Below, one piece after another: positions 10,303-22,300 of a stretch of 64,000 nt of DNA; the stretch's first letter is position 1; every line of letters begins with the position of its first letter. Source of the stretch: Cyanophora paradoxa (taxonomy: Eukaryota; Glaucocystophyceae; Cyanophorales; Cyanophoraceae); the NCBI GenBank assembly GCA_004431415.1, contig QPMI01000138.1:124001-188000 (forward strand), read 5' to 3'. The notes beneath the pieces were generated by a model. That model ran no database searches. It saw only the letters and a list, made by a program, of their open reading frames with translations, and was not told the origin of the DNA. Made by a program: the position numbers and the translations under genes.

Positions 10303-13300
10303 CTACTTTCACTGTCGGGCGGCTGATTCCTGATGTTGCAACTTCGGCCGCAAATCCTATCGCGCCCTGGCTTGCACCCAAGGATTCTACAAACGAGCAG
10401 GTGTCATTCCATTCTTAAAAGCTTCACAACTATAACCTGCCATGTCTGACTCCTTCTTTGCAATAATGCGTTTTAGGAGTCAAACGATTCGAAGACGAAA
10501 TCATTGATCGCCGGAATAACGGCGGGCGTCGGCGCGGCCGCAGTACTTGCGGCTGCTGCTTACGTCTACACCTCCCGGGAGAAATTCGTTTCCAGCGCCT
10601 TGAACGCAGGAAAGTCCGCGTCGACGTCGCCAGCGTCGTCTCCAAGCTTAAGCTCGACGCCGCCTTCAACATCGACATCGCCCGCCCCCAATGCCCCGGG
10701 AAGTCTGCAGCTCACCAGCGTCTCCGCTGGCGTCCTGGGCGGCACGGGCGCGACGCTCTCGTGGAGCCCGCCCGCATCCGGCGCGCCGGCGAGCTACCTC
10801 GTGCTGCAGGACGGCAAGCCGGTGGCCGCCGTTCCGGGCGGGCAGACGTCGACCGACATCTCGGGCCTGTCCAGCAGCAGCCCCTCGACGCTGCAGGTCG
10901 TGCCCCTCGACGCGAACGGCGCCGCGGGCCCGGCCTCGTACCCGCTCTCGGCGGGCGCGGCGCCGTCGCCCAACTCTGGCATCAACCTCACCGCTTCGCC
11001 CGCCTTGCCGAACAACTCGAGCGCCCAGCTGGCCTGGAACACGCCCGCCGGCATCCCGCCGTCGGCCCTCACCGGGTCAGCCCCGCCCCGCCCTCCGTCC
11101 CCTCTCGGCCTGGGGCTGGGGTCCCGGGCGGCACCCCTGACGCGGCTGCTTTCTCGGCGGCAGGTACGCTGTCACGCTCAACGGGCAGCAGGTTGGGGCC
11201 GTGCCGCCCTCGGGCTCGGGCTCGAACTCGTTCACGGCCAAGGGGCTGCCCCCGGGCGGCCCGGCAGTCTTCTCCGTCGTGCCCCTCACGAAGTCGGGCG
11301 ACGGCCCTGCCAGCAGCCCGGTACCCCTTGCGCCCTACACGGGGCCCGGCGCAAGCCCCGCGGGGCCTGCGGGCGGCAGCGGTGGCGGCGCGGGCGGCAG
11401 CACCCCCTCGGCCCCCTCGAACCTGCAGCTCACCAACGTCTCCTCCGGCCCCATGGGCGGCACCTCGGCCACCCTCTCGTGGAGCCCGCCAGCGACGGGC
11501 GCGCCGGCGAGCTACCAGATCATGAAGGACGGCGTCCCCGTGGGCACCGTCTCGGGCAGCAAGACCTCGATGAGCGTCTCGAACCTGCCGCGCGACGGCG
11601 TGACGTCTCTGAGCGTCGTGCCGCTGAACCCGCGCGGCGAGCCGGGCACGGCCTCGCCCCCGCTCGCGGCGGGCATCCCGGCGAACCCTGGCGCCGGCAT
11701 CACGCTGACGGCGGCGCCGGCCTCGGCCTCGAGCGCGCGCCTCTCGTGGAACCGGCCGCAGGGCGGCGCGGGCCCCACCGCGCAGTACGTCGAGTTGGGT
11801 CCCGAAACCGTTTTGTTTTCGCGGCAATGCTGACGGGCCGGCCCGCGCGCCCGCCTGCAGGTTCGCCGTCCTCAAGAACGGCCAGCCGATCGCGACGGTT
11901 CCTGCGACGGGCGCCGGCCCGAACACCTTCACGGCGACGGGCCTGCAGCCCGGCGCCCCCGCCGTCTTCTCGGTGCTGCCGCTCTCGCCGGAGGGCGGGG
12001 CGAGCGGCCCGGCCAGCCCGCAGGTCCCCGTCCCGCCGTCCTCCGGTGGCGGCGGCGCAGGGGCAGCCCCGAGCCCGCAGGCGCCCTCCAGCCTGCAGCT
12101 CACCAGCGTCTCCGCTGGCGTCCTGGGCGGCACGGGCGCGACGCTCTCGTGGAGCCCGCCCGCATCCGGCGCGCCGGCGAGCTACCTCGTGCTGCAGGAC
12201 GGCAAGCCGGTGGCCGCCGTTCCGGGCGGGCAGACGTCGACCGACATCTCGGGCCTGTCCAGCAGCAGCCCCTCGACGCTGCAGGTCGTGCCCCTCGACG
12301 CGAACGGCGCCGCGGGCCCGGCCTCGTACCCGCTCTCGGCGGGCGCGGCGCCGTCGCCCAACTCTGGCATCAACCTCACCGCTTCGCCCGCCTTGCCGAA
12401 CAACTCGAGCGCCCAGCTGGCCTGGAACACGCCCGCCGGCATCCCGCCGTCGGCCCTCACCGGGTCAGCCCCGCCCCGCCCTCCGTCCCCTCTCGGCCTG
12501 GGGCTGGGGTCCCGGGCGGCACCCCTGACGCGGCTGCTTTCTCGGCGGCAGGTACGCTGTCACGCTCAACGGGCAGCAGGTTGGGGCCTTGCCGCCCTCG
12601 GGCTCGGGCTCGAACTCGTTCACGGCCAAGGGGCTGCCCCCGGGCGGCCCGGCAGTCTTCTCCGTCGTGCCCCTCACGAAGTCGGGCGACGGCCCTGCCA
12701 GCAGCCCGGTACCCCTTGCGCCCTACACGGGGCCCGGCGCAAGCCCCGCGGGGCCTGCGGGCGGCAGCGGTGGCGGCGCGGGCGGCAGCACCCCCTCGGC
12801 CCCCTCGAACCTGCAGCTCACCAACGTCTCCTCCGGCCCCATGGGCGGCACCTCGGCCACCCTCTCGTGGAGCCCGCCAGCGACGGGCGCCCCGGCGAGC
12901 TACCAGATCATGAAGGACGGCGTCCCCGTGGGCACCGTCTCGGGCAGCAAGACCTCGATGAGCGTCTCGAACCTGCCGCGCGACGGCGTGACGTCTCTGA
13001 GCGTCGTGCCGCTGAACCCGCGCGGCGAGCCGGGCACGGCCTCGCCCCCGCTCGCGGCGGGCATCCCGGTGAACCCTGGCGCCGGCATCACGCTGACGGC
13101 GGCGCCGGCCTCGGCCTCGAGCGCGCGCCTCTCGTGGAACCGGCCGCAGGGCGGCGCGGGCCCCACCGCGCAGTACGTCGAGTTGGGTCCCCGAAACCGT
13201 TTTGTTTTCGCGGCAATGCTGACGGGCCGGCCCGCGCGCCCGCCTGCAGGTTCGCCGTCCTCAAGAACGGCCAGCCGATCGCGACGGTTCCTGCGACGGG

Positions 13301-16300
13301 CGCCGGCCCGAACACCTTCACGGCGACGGGCCTGCAGCCCGGCGCCCCCGCCGTCTTCTCGGTGCTGCCGCTCTCGCCGGAGGGCGGGGCGAGCGGCCCG
13401 GCCAGCCCGCAGGTCCCCGTCCCGCCGTCCTCCGGTGGCGGCGGCGCAGGGGCAGCCCCGAGCCCGCAGGCGCCCTCCAGCCTGCAGCTCACCAGCGTCT
13501 CCGCTGGCGTCCTCGGCGGCACGGGCGCGACGCTCTCGTGGAGCCCGCCCGCATCCGGCGCGCCGGCGAGCTACCTCGTGCTGCAGGACGGCAAGCCGGT
13601 GGCCGCCGTTCCGGGCGGGCAGACGTCGACCGACGTCTCGGGCCTGTCCAGCAGCAGCCCCTCGACGCTGCAGGTCGTGCCCCTCGACGCGAACGGCGCC
13701 GCGGGCCCGGCCTCGTACCCGCTCTCGGCGGGCGCGGCGCCGTCGCCCAACTCTGGCATCAACCTCACCGCTTCGCCCGCCTCGCCGAACAACTCGAGCG
13801 CCCAGCTGGCCTGGAACACGCCCGCCGGCATCCCGCCGTCGGCCCTCACCGGGTCCGCCCCGCCCCGCCCTCCGTCCCCTCTCGGCCTGGGGCTGGGGTC
13901 CCGGGCGGCACCCCTGACGCGGCTGCTTTCTCGGCGGCAGGTACGCTGTCACGCTCAACGGGCAGCAGGTTGGGGCCGTGCCGCCCTCGGGCTCGGGCTC
14001 GAACTCGTTCACGGCCAAGGGGCTGCCCCCGGGCGGCCCGGCAGTCTTCTCCGTCGTGCCCCTCACGAAGTCGGGCGACGGCCCTGCCAGCAGCCCGGTA
14101 CCCCTTGCGCCCTACACGGGACCCGGCGCAAGCCCCGCGGGACCTGCAGGCGGCAGCGGTGGCGGCGCGGGCGGCAGCGCCCCCTCGGCCCCCTCGAACC
14201 TGCAGCTCACCAACGTCTCCTCCGGCCTCATGGGCGGCACCTCGGCCACCCTCTCGTGGAGCCCGCCAGCGACGGGCGCCCCGGCGAGCTACCAGATCAT
14301 GAAGGACGGCGCCCCCGTCGGCACCGTCTCGGGCAGCAAGACCTCGATGAGCGTCTCGAACCTGCCGCGCGACGGCGTAACGTCTCTGAGCGTCGTGCCG
14401 CTGAACCCGCGCGGCGAGCCGGGCACGGCCTCGCCCCCGCTCGCGGCGGGCATCCCCGCGAACCCTGGCGCCGGCATCACGCTGACGGCGGCGCCGGCCT
14501 CGGCCTCGAGCGCGCGCCTCTCGTGGAACCGGCCGCAGGGCGGCGCTGGCCCCACCTCGCAGTGCGCAGAGCGGGCTCAGCGCAATGCTTTCGCTTCCAT
14601 TTTTGCGGCGGCTATGCTGATTGAGCGAGCTGCGTGCGCGCCTGCAGGTTTGCCGTCCTCAAGAACGGCCAGCAGATCGCGACCGTGCCTGCGACGGGCG
14701 CCGACACGAACACCTTCACTGCAACGGGCCTGCAGCCCAACGCCCCCGCGGCCTTTTCGGTGGTGCCGCTCTCGCCGTCGGGCGCGCCGAGCGGCCCGGC
14801 CAGTCCGCAAGTCCCCGTCACGCCGTACGCGGGGGCCGGCGGCGCGGGCTTTGGCCCCGGCGCCTCCTCGCCCTCCGCCCCCTCGAACCTGCAGCTCACA
14901 AGCGTGTCCCCCTCGGGCGGAAGCAGCGCCTCGGCCACCCTCTCGTGGAGCCCGCCGGCGACGGGCGCGCCGGCGAGCTACCAGGTCATGAAGGACGGCG
15001 CCCCGTGGGCACCGTCTCGGGCAGCAAGACCTCCGCAACTGTCTCCGACCTGCCGCGCGGCGGCGTCGCGAACCTCAGCGTCGTGCCCGTCAGCCCCGGC
15101 GGCGCTGCGGGCACGCCGTCGCCGTCCCTTGCCGCGGGCATCCCGTCGAACCCGGGCTCCGGGCTCGTGCTCACGGCGACGCCGACCTCGGCCTCCAGCG
15201 CGAAGCTCTCGTGGAACCGCCCGCAGGGCGGCGCCGGCGCCCCGTGCGTGCCCGACCCTGCCCGCCCGCCCGCCCCGGAGCATGGGCGGGCCGGGTGTTT
15301 CGCGGCGCGAGGCTGACGCGGAGGCGTGTTTCGCGCAGGGCGTCGTACTCCGTCCTCCAGAACGGCCAGCCGGTCGCGACGGTGCCGGCGGCCGGCGAGA
15401 CGAACTCGTTCGTGGCGACGGGCCTGCAGCCCAACACGCCGACCGTCTTCTCGGTTGTGCCTCTCTCGCCGTCGGGCTCCCCGTCCGGCCCCGCCAGCGT
15501 GCAGGTGCCAGTGACGCCGGCGAGCGGCCTCGGCGGCGCAGGCTCGCCGGGCGCGGGCGCCGTCTCTGCTCCGTCCAACGTGCAGCTCACGAACGTCTCG
15601 ACGGGCCTCCTGGGCGGCACCTCGGGCACCCTCTCGTGGAACCACCCGGCGACGGGCTCCCCGCAGAGCTACCAGATCATGAAGGACGGCGCCCCCGTCG
15701 GCACCGCTCCAGGCAGCAGCACCTCGACTAGCGTCTCGGACCTGCCGCGCGACGGCGTGGCGACGCTGAGCGTCGTGCCAATGGACCGGGCGGCGCGCCG
15801 GGCACGGCCTCGCCCCGCTCGCGGCGGGCATCCCCGCGAACCCTGGCGCCGGCATCACGCTGACGGCGGCGCCGGCCTCGGCCTCGAGCGCGCGCCTCTC
15901 GTGGAACCGGCCGCAGGGCGGCGCTGGCCCCACCTCGCAGTGCGCAGAGCGGGCTCAGCGCAATGCTTTCGCTTCCATTTTTGCGGCGGCTATGCTGATT
16001 GAGCGAGCTGCGTGCGCGCCTGCAGGTTTGCCGTCCTCAAGAACGGCCAGCAGATCGCGACCGTACGCGTGCCTGCGACGGGCGCCGACACGAACACCTT
16101 CACTGCAACGGGCCTGCAGCCCAACGCCCCCGCGGCCTTTTCGGTGGTGCCGCTCTCGCCGTCGGGCGCGCCGAGCGGCCCGGCCAGTCCGCAAGTCCCC
16201 GTCACGCCGTACGCGGGGGCCGGCGGCGCGGGCTTTGGCCCCGGCGCCTCCTCGCCCTCCGCCCCCTCGAACCTGCAGCTCACAAGCGTGTCCCCCTCGG

Positions 16301-19300
16301 GCGGAAGCAGCGCCTCGGCCACCCTCTCGTGGAGCCCGCCGGCGACGGGCGCGCCGGCGAGCTACCAGGTCATGAAGGACGGCGCCCCCGTGGGCACCGT
16401 CTCGGGCAGCAAGACCTCCGCAACTGTCTCCGACCTGCCGCGCGGCGGCGTCGCGAACCTCAGCGTCGTGCCCGTCAGCCCCGGCGGCGCTGCGGGCACG
16501 CCGTCGCCGTCCCTTGCCGCGGGCATCCCGTCGAACCCGGGCTCCGGGCTCGTGCTCACGGCGACGCCGACCTCGGCCTCCAGCGCGAAGCTCTCGTGGA
16601 ACCGCCCGCAGGGCGGCGCCGGCGCCCCGTGCGTGCCCGACCCTGCCCGCCCGCCCCGCCCCGGAGCATGGGCGGGCCGGGTGTTTCGCGGCGCGAGGCT
16701 GACGCGGAGGCGTGTTTCGCGCAGGGCGTCGTACTCCGTCCTCCAGAACGGCCAGCCGGTCGCGACGGTGCCGGCGGCCGGCGAGACGAACTCGTTCGTG
16801 GCGACGGGCCTGCAGCCCAACACGCCGACCGTCTTCTCGGTTGTGCCTCTCTCGCCGTCGGGCTCCCCGTCCGGCCCCGTCAGCGTGCAGGTGCCAGTGA
16901 CGCCGGCGAGCGGCCTCGGCGGCGCAGGCTCGCCGGGCGCGGGCGCCGTCTCTGCTCCGTCCAACGTGCAGCTCACGAACGTCTCGACGGGCCTCCTGGG
17001 CGGCACCTCGGGCACCCTCTCGTGGAACCACCCGGCGACGGGCTCCCCGCAGAGCTACCAGATCATGAAGGACGGCGCCCCCGTCGGCACCGCTCCAGGC
17101 AGCAGCACCTCGACTAGCGTCTCGGACCTGCCGCGCGACGGCGTGGCGACGCTGAGCGTCGTGCCAATGGGACCGGGCGGCGCGCCGGGCACGGCCTCGC
17201 CCCCGCTCGCGGCGGGCATCCCCGCGAACCCTGGCGCCGGCATCACGCTGACGGCGGCGCCGGCCTCGGCCTCGAGCGCGCGCCTCTCGTGGAACCGGCC
17301 GCAGGGCGGCGCTGGCCCCACCTCGCAGTGCGCAGAGCGGGCTCAGCGCAATGCTTTCACTTCCATTTTTGCGGCGGCTATGCTGATTGAGCGAGCTGCG
17401 TGCGCGCCTGCAGGTTTGCCGTCCTCAAGAACGGCCAGCAGATCGCGACCGTGCCTGCGACGGGCGCCGACACGAACACCTTCACTGCAACGGGCCTGCA
17501 GCCCAACGCCCCCGCGGCCTTTTCGGTGGTGCCGCTCTCGCCGTCGGGCGCGCCGAGCGGCCCGGCCAGTCCGCAAGTCCCCGTCACGCCGTACGCGGGG
17601 GCCGGCGGCGCGGGCTTTGGCCCCGGCGCCTCCTCGCCCTCCGCCCCCTCGAACCTGCAGCTCACAAGCGTGTCCCCCTCGGGCGGAAGCAGCGCCTCGG
17701 CCACCCTCTCGTGGAGCCGCCGGCGACGGGCGCGCCGGCGAGCTACCAGGTCATGAAGGACGGCGCCCCCGTGGGCACCGTCTCGGGCAGCAAGACCTCC
17801 GCAACTGTCTCCGACCTGCCGCGCGGCGGCGTCGCGAACCTCAGCGTCGTGCCCGTCAGCCCGGCGGCGCTGCGGGCACGCCGTCGCCGTCCCTTGCCGC
17901 GGGCATCCCGTCGAACCCGGGCTCCGGGCTCGTGCTCACGGCGACGCCGACCTCGGCCTCCAGCGCGAAGCTCTCGTGGAACCGCCCGCAGGGCGGCGCC
18001 GGCGCTCCGTGCGTGCCCGACCCTGCCCGCCCGCCCCGCCCCGGAGCATGGGCGGGCCGGGTGTTTCGCGGCGCGAGGCTGACGCGGAGGCGTGTTTCGC
18101 GCAGGGCGTCGTACTCCGTCCTCCAGAACGGCCAGCCGGTCGCGACGGTGCCGGCGGCCGGCGAGACGAACTCGTTCGTGGCGACGGGCCTGCAGCCCAA
18201 CACGCCGACCGTCTTCTCGGTTGTGCCGCTCTCGCCGTCGGGCTCCCCGTCCGGCCCCGCCAGCGTGCAGGTACCGGTGCCAGTGACGCCGGCGAGCGGC
18301 CTCGGCGGCGCGGGCTCGCCGGGCGCGGGCGCCCCCTCTGCTCCGTCCAACGTGCAGCTCACGAACGTCTCGACGGGCCTCCTGGGCGGCACCTCGGGCA
18401 CCCTCTCGTGGAACCACCCGGCGACGGGCTCCCCGCAGAGCTACCAGATCATGAAGGACGGCGCCCCCGTCGGCACTGCTCCAGGCAGCAGCACCTCGAC
18501 TAGCGTCTCGGACCTGCCGCGCGACGGCGTGGCGACGCTGAGCGTCGTGCCAATGGGACCGGGCGGCGCGCCGGGCACGGCCTCGCCCCCGCTCGCGGCG
18601 GGCATCCCCGCGAACCCTGGCGCCGGCATCACGCTGACGGCGGCGCCGGCCTCGGCCTCGAGTGCGCGCCTCTCGTGGAACCGGCCGCAGGGCGGCGCTG
18701 GCCCCACCTCGCAGTGCGCAGAGCGGGCTCAGCGCAATGCTTTCGCTTCCATTTTTGCGGCGGCTATGCTGATTGAGCGAGCTGCGTGCGCGCCTGCAGG
18801 TTTGCCGTCCTCAAGAACGGCCAGCAGATCGCGACCGTGCCTGCGACGGGCGCCGACACGAACACCTTCACTGCAACGGGCCTGCAGCCCAACGCCCCCG
18901 CGGCCTTTTCGGTGGTGCCGCTCTCGCCGTCGGGCGCGCCGAGCGGCCCGGCCAGTCCGCAAGTCCCCGTCACGCCGTACGCGGGGGCCGGCGGCGCGGG
19001 CTTTGGCCCCGGCGCCTCCTCGCCCTCCGCCCCCTCGAACCTGCAGCTCACAAGCGTGTCGCCCTCGGGCGGAAGCAGCGCCTCGGCCACCCTCTCGTGG
19101 AGCCCGCCGGCGACGGGCGCGCCGGCGAGCTACCAGGTCATGAAGGACGGCGCCCCCGTGGGCACCGTCTCGGGCAGCAAGACCTCCGCAACTGTCTCCG
19201 ACCTGCCGCGCGGCGGCGTCGCGAACCTCAGCGTCGTGCCGTCAGCCCCGGCGGCGCTGCGGGCACGCCGTCGCCGTCCCTTGCCGCGGGCATCCCGTCG

Positions 19301-22300
19301 AACCCGGGCTCCGGGCTCGTGCTCACGGCGACGCCGACCTCGGCCTCCAGCGCGAAGCTCTCGTGGAACCGCCCGCAGGGCGGCGCCGGCGCCCCGTGCG
19401 TGCCCGACCCTGCCCGCCCGCCCCGCCCCGGAGCATGGGCGGGCCGGGTGTTTCGCGGCGCGAGGCTGACGCGGAGGCGTGTTTCGCGCAGGGCGTCGTA
19501 CTCCGTCCTCCAGAACGGCCAGCCGGTCGCGACGGTGCCGGCGGCCGGCGAGACGAACTCGTTCGTGGCGACGGGCCTGCAGCCCAACACGCCGACCGTC
19601 TTCTCGGTTGTGCCTCTCTCGCCGTCGGGCTCCCCGTCCGGCCCCGCCAGCGTGCAGGTGCCAGTGACGCCGGCGAGCGGCCTCGGCGGCGCAGGCTCGC
19701 CGGGCGCGGGCGCCGTCTCTGCTCCGTCCAACGTGCAGCTCACGAACGTCTCGACGGGCCTCCTGGGCGGCACCTCGGGCACCCTCTCGTGGAACCACCC
19801 GGCGACGGGCTCCCCGCAGAGCTACCAGATCATGAAGGACGGCGCCCCCGTCGGCACCGCTCCAGGCAGCAGCACCTCGACTAGCGTCTCGGACCTGCCG
19901 CGCGACGGCGTGGCGACGCTGAGCGTCGTGCCAATGGGACCGGGCGGCGCGCCGGGCACGGCCTCGCCCCCGCTCGCGGCGGGCATCCCCGCGAACCCTG
20001 GCGCCGGCATCACGCTGACGGCGGCGCCGGCCTCGGCCTCGAGCGCGCGCCTCTCGTGGAACCGGCCGCAGGCGGCGCTGGCCCCACCTCGCAGTGCGCA
20101 GAGCGGGCTCAGCGCAATGCTTTCGCTTCCATTTTTGCGGCGGCTATGCTGATTGAGCGAGCTGCGTGCGCGCCTGCAGGTTTGCCGTCCTCAAGAACGG
20201 CCAGCAGATCGCGACCGTGCCTGCGACGGGCGCCGACACGAACACCTTCACTGCAACGGGCCTGCAGCCCAACGCCCCGCGGCCTTTTCGGTGGTGCCGC
20301 TCTCGCCGTCGGGCGCGCCGAGCGGCCCGGCCAGTCCGCAAGTCCCCGTCACGCCGTACGCGGGGGCCGGCGGCGCGGGCTTTGGCCCCGGCGCCTCCTC
20401 GCCCTCCGCCCCCTCGAACCTGCAGCTCACAAGCGTGTCGCCCTCGGGCGGAAGCAGCGCCTCGGCCACCCTCTCGTGGAGCCCGCCGGCGACGGGCGCG
20501 CCGGCGAGCTACCAGATCGTGAAGGACGGCGCCCCCGTGGGCACCGTCTCGGGCAGCAAGACCTCCGCAACTGTCTCCGACCTGCCGCGCGGCGGCGTCG
20601 CGAACCTCAGCGTCGTGCCCGTCAGCCCCGGCGGCGCTGCGGGCACGCCGTCGCCGTCCCTTGCCGCGGGCATCCCGTCGAACCCGGGCTCCGGGCTCGT
20701 GCTCACGGCCACGCCGACCTCGGCCTCGAGTGCGCGCCTCTCGTGGAACCGCCCGCAGGGCGGCGCCGGCGCTCCGTGCGTGCCCGACCCTGCCCGCCCG
20801 CCCCGCCCCGGAGCATGGGCGGGCCGGGTGTTTCGCGGCGCGAGGCTGACGCGGAGGCGTGTTTCGCGCAGGGCGTCGTACTCCGTCCTCCAGAACGGCC
20901 AGCCGGTCGCGACGGTGCCGGCGGCCGGCGAGACGAACTCGTTCGTGGCGACGGGCCTGCAGCCCAACACGCCGACCGTCTTCTCGGTTGTGCCGCTCTC
21001 GCCGTCGGGCTCCCCGTCCGGCCCCGCCAGCGTGCAGGTGCCAGTGACGCCGGCGAGCGGCCTCGGCGGCGCGGGCTCGCCGGGCGCGGGCGCCCTCTCT
21101 GCTCCGTCCAACGTGCAGCTCACGAACGTCTCGACGGGCCTCCTGGGCGGCACCTCGGGCACCCTCTCGTGGAACCACCCGGCGACGGGCTCCCCGCAGA
21201 GCTACCAGATCATGAAGGACGGCGCCCCCGTCGGCACCGTTCCAGGCAGCAGCACCTCGACTAGCGTCTCGGACCTGCCGCGCGACGGCGTGGCGACGCT
21301 GAGCGTCGTGCCAATGGGACCGGGCGGCGCGCCGGGCACGGCATCGGCCCCGCTCTCTGTTGGCGTCCCGTCGAGCCCTGGTGCGGGCATCACGCTGACG
21401 GCGACGCCGGCCTCGGCCTCGAGCGCGCGCCTCTCGTGGAACCGGCCGCAGGGCGGCGCTGGCCCCACCTCGCAGTGCGCAGAGCGGGCTCAGCGCAATG
21501 CTTTCGCTTCCATTTTTGCGGCGGCTATGCTGATTGAGCGAGCTGCGTGCGCGCCTGCAGGTTTGCCGTCCTCAAGAACGGGCAGCAGATCGCGACCGTG
21601 CCTGCGACGGGCGCCGACACGAACACCTTCACTGCAACGGGCCTGCAGCCCAACGCCCCCGCGGCCTTTTCGGTGGTGCCGCTCTCGCCGTCGGGCGCGC
21701 CGAGCGGCCCGGCCAGTCCGCAAGTCCCCGTCACGCCGTACGCGGGGGCCGGCGGCGCGGGCTTTGGCCCCGGCGCCTCCTCGCCCTCCGCCCCCTCGAA
21801 CCTGCAGCTCACAAGCGTGTCCCCCTCGGGCGGAAGCAGCGCCTCGGCCACCCTCTCGTGGAGCCCGCCGGCGACGGGCGCGCCGGCGAGCTACCAGGTC
21901 ATGAAGGACGGCGTCCCCGTGGGCACCGTCTCGGGCAGCAAGACCTCGATGAGCGTCTCGAACCTGCCGCGCGACGGCGTGACGTCTCTGAGCGTCGTGC
22001 CTCTGAACCCGCGCGGCGAGCCGGGCACGGCCTCGCCCCCGCTCGCGGCGGGCATCCCGGCGAACCCTGGCGCCGGCATCACGCTGACGGCGATGCCGGC
22101 CTCGGCCTCGAGCGCGCGCCTCTCGTGGAACCGCCCGCAGGGCGGCGCCGGCCCCACTGCGCAGTGCGTCGAGCCGATTCTGCGAAACCGTTTTGTTTTC
22201 GCGGCGATGCTGATGGGCTGGCCCGCCCGCGCGCCCGCGTGCAGGTTCGCTGTCCTCAAGAACGGCCAGCAGATCGCGACGGTTCCTGCGACGGGCGCCG

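Noticed and set aside
12900-14066. Long minus-strand frames through the FN3 array (up to 388 aa) and similar frames elsewhere in the array
   Set aside because: They are antisense shadows: GC-rich codons leave few stops, and the plus strand has conserved domains and splice sites in the same stretch.
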